Assembly (NCBI GenBank): GCA_025331445.1
Contig: JAIWNE010000080.1
Span: 62,001 to 126,000 of the forward strand
Source: Blakeslea trispora
Lineage: Eukaryota > Mucoromycota > Mucoromycetes > Mucorales > Choanephoraceae
Length of the DNA: 64,000 nucleotides
Direction of reading: 5' to 3'
The translations under genes were made by a program, and so were the position numbers. Below the pieces are notes generated by a model that was not told where the DNA came from, ran no database searches, and saw only the letters and a list, made by a program, of their open reading frames with translations. Positions 25,615 to 36,559 of this stretch are shown in pieces. The stretch's first letter is position 1, and each line of letters starts with the position of its first letter.

Positions 25615-27051
25615 ATGTTAACTGCTGTACAACACAATTTACCATCAGCAGAGTCTGAACCCAAATCAAACAACAAAATTGGAGTTTTAACCAAAAAGAA
25701 AGCTATTGAAAATTTCCGCTATTCACAGGAAGATGTGAATGAGTTGATCATAGAAGAAAATGCTGTTGATGAGGATCTGCAATTAGCAGACCGTGTGTTT
25801 TGTGCAACTATCCATAAATTCACTAAACAAAACTGCCCTGATTCATCTCCGAACAAGAAACGGTCAACTCGTTATTCCTTTCTAGAGAATTGGTTTCTGC
25901 ATAAGATCTATAGTAAATCACAACAAACTTTACTAGGAGTTTCCCCTGTTACTCCTGCTGTCATCTTGTCAGGTGACGATTTTATGTTTACGCCTCCCTT
26001 TCTGCAATCGCCACCGCCTCAGTTTGAAGACATGGATGATGAAGATTATTACTACGATGAAGACGATCACTGGGAAGCAAATGAGTATCTGTACAGTCTT
26101 AGCCCTTGCCCTGAATCAAAGCAAGCAGCTGACAATGACTTTGCATTCTATCGTCATCAAGACGAGCACGAAGAGGACCGTGAAAACAATAGACTGAAGA
26201 TGTTATCTACTGCCTTCTTAAAGTCGCCTTCTCTAGTTGAAAACCCCATCTGCTTTTACAGCCAAGATGACATGTACAATTTTGTTGCTGAAAACATACA
26301 GTTAGAAGAAGAAGACGTATTTTTAGAAGATGAGCGCATTCGTTCCTTAAGCGATATCAAATCTTTAACCATCAACACGCAACAAGCTGCAGATGACAGC
26401 AAACTGAGCGACGAAGATGAAAGTAGCGACAGTCTGTCAGGCCTAAGTGATCCTGCTACACAAGATAGTGATGTACCAGGACTTTCGTATTCTGCAACTA
26501 CCATTCATTCTGCATCTCACGAAGATATGTTTGATGACGAAGAAGCGTCTGGTTCTTACCATAGTACAACAGAAAACATCATGATTCCAGTCAACAAAAC
26601 AAATGAAGATGATGTTTCACAAATCACACAAATCAGCCCCGTGACACGATCTTCTACCTTCCTGAGTCAAAGATCCTCCTTGGATGATGATTCTTCAGTC
26701 TATTCATACCAGTCATTGGCTGATATCATCAACAGTCAACAACCACCACAAGCCACATCCCTCTCTTCTATTCCCTCCAAGATCTATCGCTATGGTTCAA
26801 TCAAGAGTCAAGCAATTGGCTCAAAGGTGAAATCGCTTGTCAACACCTTGTCTAGTCATCATGCAAACAATGATGAAGAAATGGGATTACAAACTCAGCA
26901 ACAGATGTGTCATGATGCATCGGACTCCACCCTGATGTCACTATGGACTTGTCTTGTTGTCTATGTCATTTCCACCTGGCAAATGCTTATCAACAGCATG
27001 AAACGAGCATTCAGCATTTCAACCACCGATGAAAGACAACCTCTTTTGTAA
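25615..27051 (+). CDS. Acidic orphan protein with C-terminal membrane segment
   Basis: Intronless 478-aa frame with a clear ATG 145 nt after a TATAAAA element. I do not recognise the family. Residues 1-115 are mixed and may fold (RYSFLENWFLHKIY). Residues 125-380 are very acidic and Ser-rich, with DMDDEDYYYDEDDHWE-type runs. One hydrophobic helix (about 442-462, LWTCLVVYVISTW) lies close to the C-terminus and is followed by a basic stretch and DERQPLL. This suggests a tail-anchored or single-pass membrane protein with the acidic part in the cytosol. The terminal acidic-LL sequence resembles a dileucine sorting signal; that reading is inference. Confidence 0.75.
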   Translation: MLTAVQHNLPSAESEPKSNNKIGVLTKKKAIENFRYSQEDVNELIIEENAVDEDLQLADRVFCATIHKFTKQNCPDSSPNKKRSTRYSFLENWFLHKIYSKSQQTLLGVSPVTPAVILSGDDFMFTPPFLQSPPPQFEDMDDEDYYYDEDDHWEANEYLYSLSPCPESKQAADNDFAFYRHQDEHEEDRENNRLKMLSTAFLKSPSLVENPICFYSQDDMYNFVAENIQLEEEDVFLEDERIRSLSDIKSLTINTQQAADDSKLSDEDESSDSLSGLSDPATQDSDVPGLSYSATTIHSASHEDMFDDEEASGSYHSTTENIMIPVNKTNEDDVSQITQISPVTRSSTFLSQRSSLDDDSSVYSYQSLADIINSQQPPQATSLSSIPSKIYRYGSIKSQAIGSKVKSLVNTLSSHHANNDEEMGLQTQQQMCHDASDSTLMSLWTCLVVYVISTWQMLINSMKRAFSISTTDERQPLL

Positions 27052-27171
27052 ATTATTTTTCGATCTTTCATTGCTTGTACATTTCCTTTTATATACATCC
27101 CATTTTACATATTTATTTATTTCCCCCGTTTGTACAATAATAACAATAAAAAAAATGTTTATTATCATTGC

Positions 27172-27948
27172 CTACAAATGAATGACTTCCTTCCAAAGAG
27201 GATCTGTCAAATAATGAATATTTTCAACACCAATACCCTTATTGACCAATTTACTACACAAAATGGTCAATTGCTTTTTTCTTTTGCCTAAACATCTCCT
27301 CTTTTTCAACTTACATGTCTTGTGTACTCATCTTGAGTAAGCCAATAGCAAGGGCATTTTCTTTTCCTTCAGCCATGATAGCAACAACTGAATTGACTGG
27401 TAAGTCTTCATCCATACGAGCACCTTTTGATGTCAAACCGGGGCACATAATATTAGCTCCGGACAAGACAAATTTGATGGCGCCACGGTCCACTTGTAAG
27501 CGAGGCAACATATCAGGATCTAAACAAGCTAAGCTTAGTACTCTCTATCCTTTTTCTTTTCGGTTTATTGCTATCCTACATTTGTGAAGCAAAGCGAGTG
27601 TTGGAATGAATGGTCCATCAAAGTGTTGAAAGAAAAGAATTTCACCATTGACTGAGAGAAATGAAATATGGTCATGACTGATTGATATTAGTAAATATCG
27701 CGTTCCTCTCTACTATCTTTAGTTTTCTTTTTTACCCTTTGATTTGAACAATGGGTGTCTTCTTGGGCATCAAGTTCTCCAAGACAGCTTCAATCTTTGG
27801 GTATTGGTCATTGAGCTTTGTACGAATGTTACGTTGAACTGAAGACTTCAACTGTGATTGACCAGCAATATTCTCAGAGAAACTGAACCTATTTGACTCG
27901 TGAATATCTCGTCTATCACAACAATGTCCTGTCTTACTTTTTGAACAT
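27172..27948 (-). CDS. TMA20: TMA20/MCTS1, ribosome-associated PUA-domain protein
   Basis: Five exons on the minus strand join in frame: 27948-27938, 27888-27736, 27677-27580, 27519-27315 and 27253-27172, giving 182 aa, the length of MCTS1. The protein pairs with DENR/TMA22 in ribosome recycling and reinitiation. The N-terminal DUF1947-like part includes MFKKFSF and [11 protein letters not shown]. The PUA domain (about residues 92-170) shows [21 protein letters not shown] and [15 protein letters not shown], then [16 protein letters not shown]. The first coding exon is only 11 nt (MFK plus two bases), a feature easily missed by gene finders. It converges on the acidic orphan with 120 bp between stops. 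Confidence 0.95.
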
Positions 27949-28377
27949 GATAGAACAAGACTTGAAAAAAAAAGAGTAGATATCAAGGGACTTTCAGTCG
28001 GGCGTTTTCTATTATGTGTCAGGTAGTTTGGGTGTCTTAATTTTGGGTGTCCCGGAGCTTGAAATAAAGATGACAGGAAAAATAGTCACTGCAGTTTAAC
28101 CTTCTCCAAGGTCATAGTGTATATCATGAACAGAAAAGAAGCATGCAAGAAGCTATGGTGTCCAACTCTAACACTAAGCAAATAGCAAAAATGGAACTTT
28201 GAGCAGTGAATTATTTACTTATTAAAGAAAAAAAAAGATTGAATATGTTTTTTTTGTAACAAACTACGACTGTGTTGATAGCCTTTGAAAGAGGAGAGTA
28301 ACTTTTTGCTCCCGTGAATTCTTCGCTGAAGTGCTTCGATTTATCTATAGTGAAAATACTTTCTACGTTTTCACTCT

Positions 28378-29240
28378 TTAAGTTTTTTTTTTTTCAACAA
28401 TAAAGAAATGGCTGCCTGGAGGGAACCAGGAATACATCCTTGCATGAAGAGCATATTCTACTGCCAAAGGAGCATTGATATGTATTACCGGAGGGAAATA
28501 GGGCTGACAACCCCTTTCTTTTAAGTCTCCTTTTTCGTTTCTGAAACGAGGATCTTTTTTGGTAGGATCTTCAACAAAGAAAAACGGAGGCAAGCTTTCT
28601 TCTGTTATCAGGTTGCAACAAGTGACATATTTCTTGTTGCAAGTATTGCAGTATGCTCTTGCTTTTAATCTTTGAAGGATATGATCTTTGAATTTGCCTT
28701 CAAAATCTTCCTTCAACTCATTCAACTTCATCTTCTTGTCTTCCTCTTTCTCTTTCCTTCTCTCATGAAACACTTTCATGGATTGAGTGTCAGGCAAGAA
28801 TGGCAGAAGATTGTTCAATAATCATGTGCAATTCATTGCTGCTATTATATCCAGGACAAAGACTGAAACGATACATGCTTGCGAATCCAAACAGATTTTT
28901 GAGAGATGGAGACATCTTGCTAAGAATCTAATCAAGGCAATTGTAAACATCATCTTGCACGCCTCGAGTGAACGAGATGTCTTTTGATCGAACGAAATTT
29001 CTCATCAACTGATTTCCTGAAAGACTATTCCCATTTTCATAGCAATCGAAAGCATCTAACAAAACTTGATCCATAGCATTCCTAAGGTCACATATGCTCT
29101 CAAATGAGTTCTTTATATAAGGAATGATACATCTTATAAGATGCTCAAATGAGGCATCAATGTAACAAAAATTGTTGTTGTTTGGATCAAGATGCAAGCT
29201 GTAATAAAAGCGCTCTCTTTTCTGCATTGGCAGTGGTGAT
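28378..29240 (-). pseudogene. USP-like (C19) deubiquitinase-type domain, broken
   Basis: Three boxes of ubiquitin-specific proteases appear in the right order on the minus strand. The first is a Cys box, FCYIDASFE, with the candidate nucleophile codon at 29165-29167. The second is a QDD-type box, FTRGVQDDVYNCLD (about 28930-28975). A CxxC pair (CNTC near 28650) follows. Last is a His box, LHARMYSWFPPGSHFF, near 28390-28450. The frame is broken by a TAG at 28928-28930 and by a frame change before LLPFLPDTQ. The match is to motif order and spacing, not to a search result. It probably was the C-terminal module of the transposon ORF upstream. Confidence 0.5.
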
Positions 29241-30330
29241 ACATCGTTGAATATGAGGATGTCTACACAAACAACATTGAGTTAAACATCATTTACTGGT
29301 AAATAGTCATTGTGTTTATTGCCTCGAGGAAGTTGGGTCAGGTCTTTGGAAGCGATTGAAACATCATCTTCAAATGCTGCACTAATTTCTTTGTCAAGCA
29401 AAGCCATGTACTTTTCAGGAACAGCTTCCTCTAACGCTTCCAAAGTTACATCTTTTCTCTTAGAATCGACGGTGGTAGCATAGAAAGGAGTTAGCTTCAC
29501 AACCTCATAAACTAAGTCTTTCTCGGCCTTGATGTGGTTTCCCATAAATGTTTTAAATTCTTCTGTTTGTGTTTCATCACTGGCAATTAAACACTCTTCA
29601 ACTTCAACTTCTACGAAGGGCTTTTTTCTTCTTCTCACTGCTTGCTTTGATGTTGTCAATATATATCTCGTCTGCTTCTTCTTACTTCTTTTTTGCCTTA
29701 TTGAGCTGAGAGTTCTCATCTCCCAAGAATGCTTCAGCATTGTTAGGTGCACAACCATTGCTTTCCTTGTAAAACCTTACAAGTTTCTTGCACTTTTTGC
29801 TGCCGTAAGTAGACACAATACTCAATTTGTAGTAGTGAGATAAAGCACTAAGACCATCTTTTATCACTTGAAGTAGCTGTCTGGTTGCAAGAGATATAGA
29901 CGACTTGGCATCAATAGTAGCATAAGTCATACTATGAAACGATTCAGCAGATTTGAACGTTCTAGTGCAAAGAGCAGCTAAAGATGGCTTCATCTTTGAA
30001 TCGTAGCAAAAGATCATACTACTGGCAGACGGCTGGAGCCACCATGACATCCATCTACGGCAGTTTGTAAATTGAAGCGAGAGCTGAAAGACAGTTTGCA
30101 TAAATGTTATTGACTCATCAGTAACACGCAAATGCATTAATAGTTGCAGAAACTGAAGCTTTTGAGAAGGAGGTACAACAGAATGATTGCTTACAACTCT
30201 ATGAATACTTTACATCCAGTGCATGTAACAGCCCTTCAAATGGCTCAATGCCTCCTTCAGCTGTTCGCCTGTACCGTTGTCATCGGCACTGTTGTTAAAG
30301 TAAAAGTCATAGGCATGAATAAAGCTACTT
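28378..30330 (-). mobile_element. Degraded transposon relic: transposase-like part plus USP-like protease
   Basis: The minus strand from about 30330 down to 28378 reads as one decayed ORF with in-frame stops and frame changes. The upstream part (30330-29690) resembles the C-terminal half of fungal DDE/MULE-type transposase ORFs: a C-x-x-H/W block, a WxxWW-like element (RRWMSWWLQP) and an E-S-F-H-S-M motif before the final helices. A Lys/Glu-rich linker (about 29690-29282) follows, then a USP-like cysteine-protease domain. A stop lies at 30210-30212. The identification is by eye. I saw no terminal inverted repeats or target-site duplication. The 429 bp before the TMA20 start (27949-28377) hold no other gene. 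Confidence 0.55.
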
Positions 30331-30340
30331 GGGAGTAGTC

Positions 30341-31553
30341 AAAGGATCATTCTTAACTTCCTCTTTGTTTTTACCAAGCAAATGAATGCGCCTGTATACC
30401 CCCATGGTGATGGATTCCTTTGCAGTTCACTCGTAAAATATTTTTTTCCCTTGAAAGACAATTGTATTGTTAAAGTCCTATACTCTGGCAGAATAGTGTT
30501 TGTTATACATTTTGGTTCGCTCATTGCTGCTTAGTAATTGGTTTGAGGTTGTCTTTCCTCCTGTCTCATCTCCTTGTGCCATAAACTACAAGTTTCGTCG
30601 GTATAGCAAAAACATGTGTTGGTTCTGACAACAGCGTCCTTTATGATGTTCTTGTTCCTTTCTTCTTGAGCATATCCTACAAGAAGTCTACACGTTGAGA
30701 ATCGCAGAGATGGTCTGCTTTATCTTGAGTTATTGCTAAGGCTGTTGAAAGCTGTATTCTGAAATGATTTTATTGTGTGGCTTGTACCTTTATTCTTAAA
30801 CTTTAAGACACTCAAAGCATTTGCCCTCTATTTCCTAAAGATCAATTGTCATATTTTAAAAAAAAATGGGATGATAATGTGCTGGTAAAGAAAATTCTTG
30901 CTCAGGAACTGCTCAAGGCATTAGCCATATTTCATAATCGAGTTCAAAGGTATACACTCTGTTAACTGCAGACTCTATCTGATTAAAACTAGTTTTCGCT
31001 GTAAGGGTGCTTGAATTGATCAATCATGTAGCAAGTTTAAGAAGGTAATGGATTGGCAATTGAGAAGGGGCTTTGAATTGCTTTAGACCTGATTTATCAT
31101 AGTTTTATTTCGAAAAAGCAATCAGTTGTTGAGTTCGGATCAGACACAAACCTGCATTTAGCAAAGAAAATTGATTGAAATAGTCAAATTATTTTCCTAA
31201 AAAAAAGCGTAACTTACTAGATACTTGGTATTTCGTTTTGATTATCACATTTTTTCCAAACTTTTCTCTTAAATCAATGATAGAAAAAAAAAAAGTCAAT
31301 CAACCGAGTCCTGTCAAAAACAGGCTTAAAAAAAAAGAAGAAAAGAAAAGAGGTAATAACTTGAGTTTTCTCTTACTTGCCGTATGCAAATTTCATGCAT
31401 AGTTAAGGACCATTCGCATATATATAAAAATAAGTCAACAATGGTAGTGACACTCCTGGCTTTCTAATTTTAGTTGATTGTTGAATTATTTTACCATTCC
31501 TCTCTTCTTTCATTTCTTTTTCTTTTTTCTTATTTGTTGTCATCCTAACTATC
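30341..31553. other. Intergenic stretch
   Basis: No supported gene. The region may hold the remaining, unrecognisable upstream part of the transposon relic. The last 100 bases before 31554 are T-rich promoter-like sequence. Confidence 0.5.
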
Positions 31554-33857
31554 ATGGTCTTGTTGGAAGAAGCGATAGCAATCTACTTGCTTGGTGGATT
31601 GACTTTCCTGCCTATCTTGGGCCTCACATTCTATATCTTTTTTATGTCAAGGCCAGCTGAGGTCTACCCAAAAGAAAATAAAGAGACAAAAGCCAACATC
31701 AATCCATACATTCAACAAGAAAAATCAGGCTGGATACGTTTAACACAACAGTATAAGCCCAAAGGTGCTACCGAGTCCAATGTAGCGGTACTTATGTCCG
31801 GCATACAATCCTATGTCCAGGGATCTAGACGCCAAAGAGAATTGGTGTATGCTGAATTGAAATGTGGTGCCCTTTTTGTGTATGAATCTGATAATTTACC
31901 TCAAGAAGAGTGCAAGATTATTATACCTGTACACAACTATGATGTCTCGATTTTTCCAACTGAAGAGATTTTGGAGCATGAAATTTTTGGCAAATCTGTG
32001 GCTATTAAGCTTAAGCCTAAAACGGAAACCATAACAACCGATGTCCGTTTGGATCAGCGCGATGATGCTCCTTATTTTACTACAAACAATGAATTGTACA
32101 TTACATGCGCCCGACCGATTGATAAAGAGGATTGGTATTTTGGACTATTGGCAGCATCCAATATGATGGAATCACCTAATGCAGTGCACGTCGAAATGAT
32201 GGACACATCTCAATTCAAGCCTGCTTCTATGCAGACCTTGATCAATACAGTCCAAAAGGATGCCGAATATCGTGAAGTGCAATGGCTAAATGCCATCACA
32301 GGAAGACTGTTTTTAGGGCTATACAAGACAGAAGACATGCGAAACTATGTTCAAGACAAGATTGCAAAAAAAGTTCAAAAAGCAAAGCGGCCCAGCTTCC
32401 TTGGCGAAATCACAGTCCAGTCTGTGGACATTGGGGAATCTATACCCTATGTAACACAGCCTAAACTACTTTCCCTTACACCTGAAGGTGATCTCATGGC
32501 TGAAGCTACCATTGCTTATGCAGGTGGTTTGCGAGTGGTCATAAAAACTGATTTTAGCTGGACTTATTCTTCTCTGATGAAACCTATCCGTGTACCTCTT
32601 GTTCTCTCTATCATGTTGAAACAGCTGTCAGGCAAGCTCCTGTTCAAGATAAAGCCACCACCTACCAATCGTTGCTGGGTTGGATTCTGTGAAATGCCTA
32701 CGATGGAATGGAAAATTACGCCTGTTGTGTCTGACAAGCAAATTCGGCTGTCTGTTGTATCAAATGCAATTCAGTCTAAAATTCGAGAGTTTGTCATGGA
32801 AAGCATCGTATTACCTAATATGGAAGACTTCCCTTTTGGTCCCTCTCAAGGTAAAGGCGGAATTTTTGGTGAGAAAACGCCAAAACCCAGCCCTTCAGAA
32901 TTGTCACCTGAACTGTCGCCAAATGGCATTGACTTGGACTTGTTGGGCAATAAACTTCCAACAGCCCAGGCAACACCAGTTGTGGAAGAATCGGAGTGTA
33001 ACGGAGTTTCAAGAGATTCAATTTCAATCCCGTCGCATGATCAATCCAATCCGACAAGTCCATCACCTTTGATAGTGGATAGTTTTCCTGTAGATGATGT
33101 CATACCAAAAGATATCAGACGAGCATCGGCTTCATCCATCATGACCACATCAACCAGATACCCACCAGTAGCTTCTGAGTCAGTGATCAGAAAGCGTAGA
33201 CAATCCTTTGAGCTTGCTGATTTGAAAAAAGAAGACATGCTTCCTGCTAGCAAGTTTAAAGAAGATGTCTTACTAGATACCAAGTTGCCCTTACAACCTG
33301 CATTAAAAGCCGATTCAGCAGAAAGTGGCTTGACAATGACACCCTCTTCTATGAAATCCAAGACAAGTAGTAACAGTTTGCTCTCAAAGCTCAGTCAAGT
33401 AAACAAATCATCCAACAAGCCTAACAATAGCAAGAAGAACGCTCTTTATAGTATGGCAGGCAATTTATTTAACAAAAAGAAAGTCTCCAAGGAAATTCGA
33501 GAAGAAAGAAACCAAGAATTGCTAGAGTCACACAACCGAAAGATGACACAGCTGTTCATGAATGGCGAGCAGCAAAAGAATGAAGAAACGATACCACCAA
33601 AGCGCCTGGAAGAAAATGTTGCAAGCGAGGGATCAATGTGTTCCTTATCATCCGATGATATTCCACTTATGTGTGATAGCCCCTCTTCTTCTGATTCTTC
33701 AGATAAAGAACTGTTAAGCCAAAACGTAGCTCTTGAACCTGTCAAACTAGCACATCAAAATATTATGGTTTTGGACGACGATGAACCACTATTGTCGCAT
33801 TATCGGAACAAAGTGAAAGAATATCATTTAGCGGACCAACATAGAGTCTCCTTATGA
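31554..33857 (+). CDS. SMP-domain lipid-transfer protein, NVJ2/TEX2-like
   Basis: Intronless 767-aa frame. An N-terminal membrane helix lies at residues 5-28 (IYLLGGLTFLPILGLTFYIFF region). A PH-like domain follows (about 75-215), then an SMP-LTD module from about 240 to 435. The SMP signature is visible in EVQWLNAITGRLFLG, LGEITVQSVDIG, PEGDLMAEATIAYAGG and WVGFCEMPTMEW. The C-terminal third is Ser/Lys-rich, low complexity and probably disordered, ending near DDDEPLLSHY. NVJ2/TEX2 proteins sit in the ER and move lipid, for example ceramide, at ER-Golgi or nucleus-vacuole contacts; that role is family knowledge. The gene is intact although transposon relics lie on both sides. Confidence 0.88.
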   Translation: MVLLEEAIAIYLLGGLTFLPILGLTFYIFFMSRPAEVYPKENKETKANINPYIQQEKSGWIRLTQQYKPKGATESNVAVLMSGIQSYVQGSRRQRELVYAELKCGALFVYESDNLPQEECKIIIPVHNYDVSIFPTEEILEHEIFGKSVAIKLKPKTETITTDVRLDQRDDAPYFTTNNELYITCARPIDKEDWYFGLLAASNMMESPNAVHVEMMDTSQFKPASMQTLINTVQKDAEYREVQWLNAITGRLFLGLYKTEDMRNYVQDKIAKKVQKAKRPSFLGEITVQSVDIGESIPYVTQPKLLSLTPEGDLMAEATIAYAGGLRVVIKTDFSWTYSSLMKPIRVPLVLSIMLKQLSGKLLFKIKPPPTNRCWVGFCEMPTMEWKITPVVSDKQIRLSVVSNAIQSKIREFVMESIVLPNMEDFPFGPSQGKGGIFGEKTPKPSPSELSPELSPNGIDLDLLGNKLPTAQATPVVEESECNGVSRDSISIPSHDQSNPTSPSPLIVDSFPVDDVIPKDIRRASASSIMTTSTRYPPVASESVIRKRRQSFELADLKKEDMLPASKFKEDVLLDTKLPLQPALKADSAESGLTMTPSSMKSKTSSNSLLSKLSQVNKSSNKPNNSKKNALYSMAGNLFNKKKVSKEIREERNQELLESHNRKMTQLFMNGEQQKNEETIPPKRLEENVASEGSMCSLSSDDIPLMCDSPSSSDSSDKELLSQNVALEPVKLAHQNIMVLDDDEPLLSHYRNKVKEYHLADQHRVSL

Positions 33858-34170
33858 AAAAAAAAAGACAAAGTATAAACTGAATAATTCTGCATAGCTT
33901 TGGTAGATAGACAAAATTGTACATAACACGTATGGGGAATAATAAATGCTACTTAGATCTTGAAATGATGAAGCTGTTTCTTGGCGCATAACTACATTGT
34001 TTTTTCCTTCTTCAGATGAGCTTGACTTTATCATCTACTGAAGATGGTCCCTAGTTGTTTTTAAAAAAAAAACTTGTAGATTCAAGCTTAATTACATATC
34101 ATCTTACTTGTCTGTTTGAACATTTAAATGCTCTTTTCTACTTTGCCCTTTGGAACCAAAGCGATTTCAA
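33858..34170. other. 3' region of the NVJ2-like gene
   Basis: AT-rich 313-bp spacer with A runs and no coding signal, before the OTU relic. Confidence 0.5.
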
Positions 34171-34174
34171 ACAA

Positions 34175-35280
34175 CTATGAAGACGATGACCAAGGAAACC
34201 AAATTAATTTTGTTCCAGCATGATTTGAATTTCGCTGACATGGTCTACGACAGGAAGAGAGTTTTGATTGTAATACATTGTTATGCATCATGCTGACTAT
34301 TGCTTCAATTGAGCTTAATTCCTTACTATTTTCATTTCTTTGGGAAAGATAAAAAACCAGGCGATTTATAAGCACACTTTAATCTCTTGTAAATTCATCA
34401 GCTTGAGTTTTTTTTTCTTGACCGCAGTAGAACACAACATCACCGTTGTCTTCATCGCTCGAGAAAAGTTCATACTTGATTATCTCGCTGCCAACTTCTT
34501 CTTCAATACCATAGCATACCTTTTTTTTTAACATCCTCGAAATCAAAATAATCTTTGAAGATGTCTTTCTAAAGATTTTCGTTGTTCAAAAGGGTATCTC
34601 TCATCTTCTTTTTGACGGTCCAGAATTTATCTTCATTGTCAAATATCTGGACAGCTAATGCTCTCCATCCACAGAACCCATCACCTACAACATCGATAAC
34701 TACGCTATAGTTGTCCTTTGGTATGTTGGGATCAACTTGCGAAAGTAAGCGCTCATAGTAAGAGTCTATTGTTTTGCGAATATTGCTTTACATTAGTACT
34801 GCACCCTTTGTATCGAACACAATGCATACCATCAGCTTCTAATTCTTCATCAGTGATTTCTTGACTTTGTTCTTCATATTCGTCTTCTAGAACTATATCT
34901 ACTTTGAGCTTCTTGGCACTTGTTTGGTGATCTGCATTGCTCTTTCTTTTCTTGTTTGAACTGGGAGTCTTAAGAAGCTTTTTTCTTTCTTTTTTTTCAA
35001 GAAGGTTTCTATTGCTCTCTCTACACCTATGTTTTGACGCTTGTCTTTCTTTGGCCGGCCCTTGGATATCATTGACATTCCTGGGGGAGGAGTTTTTACC
35101 AAATCCAAGCTATCCTCCTTAGCCTTTTCTTCAACTGTTTGAAGGTTGTCGAGAATTGTCTGCATCTCTTGATGCGAGACTGATTCTGTGAAAATCTCTT
35201 CAATACTGTTGGACAGTGTGTGTAACTTATACAGATATTGCTTTTTCAAGCTATCCATCAATTCAAACTCTGAAGTTGAT
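34175..35280 (-). pseudogene. Transposon relic: linker plus OTU-like cysteine-protease domain, broken
   Basis: On the minus strand an ORF (35261-34899) ends a helical segment followed by a PPPGMSMISKGRPKKDKRQN linker with an AT-hook-like GRPKK. After a frame break an acidic block (YEEQSQEITDEELEADG) is followed by an OTU-type catalytic loop, VVGDGFCGWRALA, with the D-G-x-C pattern near 34670-34690. The frame stops at 34570-34572 and shifts again at the T-run at 34521-34529, after which EEEVGSEIIKYELFSS continues the domain. Multiple lesions show it is not functional. The order resembles Mutator-like transposon ORFs that carry an OTU module, but no transposase core remains visible. Confidence 0.6.
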
Positions 35281-35289
35281 CTCAGCTGT

Positions 35290-36559
35290 CACTTATATTT
35301 AGGATATGCAATTTATCTGATTGATACTCAGGATGAATCCCTTAGTCTCTACTTAACTAGGTAATGATTCCAATTCAGATACATAGAGTTCATTTTATGG
35401 AGTTTTTCTTTGACTACAATAATACTTCAATACACATCTTTAATATAGCAGTTATGGTACAATCACTACAAAAGGTTTTTTATTGATATTCAGATCAGGG
35501 ACCATTGGTTTGAAGTCTTTCTGATTTTAAAAATAATGGGAGGAGAGGAAAACAAAAAATGTGTTTTTAAGAAGTGGGTGTAGGAATTAGGGTGCATTTA
35601 AAAGGTGGTTAAGCGAAGTATTACTCTTACCTCTCTTTCTCTTAAAGAGTTAAAGTGATACCATTGTGGAACAAGACTGGGGTTAGTTTGCGCATTAAAC
35701 AACAACAACGCTCAATGCATTAGCAAATGATGGTAGTGTCCAATCATGTGGTCAATTTGCTTAAAAAAGACGAAGGAAAGGAAGTCTTTCTCTCTCTCTC
35801 TCTTTCTTTTTGTTCCAAGGCGAATTGAATGAGAATAATCAACTTCTGAGAATTAACCCTTCCGATTGAGTGCTATTTTCTAGCATTGATTTCTCTTTCT
35901 TTCTTTTCCTAACAACTGGCTCAAAGGGGTATCAGCATTTATTTAGTGATTTAGATATGGCGGATAAGCCACCAATCAATACTTTGAAATTGAGTGTGTG
36001 TCTTCTCAAAAAATACTCAGTTACTGTAGCGACAAACATGACTGGCTAACTTGGCTTGTCTTGTGTTGTTCGTTCCAACTATGCTTTGATTCTTTTTTGA
36101 ACATAACGAGGTCTCGGCTAGAAGTACCTTTTTTTCTTTTCTTTTCCTTTCTTGCTCCGCATAATTTCATGATTTCGGTGTTGGCTATGTGTTACTGCAA
36201 TTGTAGAGGAGTTCTATATCCAAAGTCATTAGCTGCATAATAAAGCAAGCTCTTTCATATTGTCAATTCCCCTTTACTCTCTATTGTATCAGCTATACAA
36301 AGAAAGATAGAAAGAGAGAGAAAAAGAAAGAAAGAAAGAAGTCAACAATACATGTTGAGTGATGTGCTACGTCATCATTGTGCTTATCATTATGATTGGT
36401 TTTGAGAAAATAGACAATTTTCATATAGAGGAAAAAAAAATCTGCCCTATTTTTTTTTTCTCTTTTTTTCTCTTCAAGGGCAAGGTGATTCTTGCTATCG
36501 CACAGACTGAGGCAGCTCGTTACTGTTTCTTCAGTAATGCACAGTTGCAAGAGAGACCG
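35290..36559. other. Intergenic stretch
   Basis: No supported gene. It holds CT- and GA-rich simple sequence (35787-35811 and 36300-36340) and T runs. Frames here are low complexity. Confidence 0.5.
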
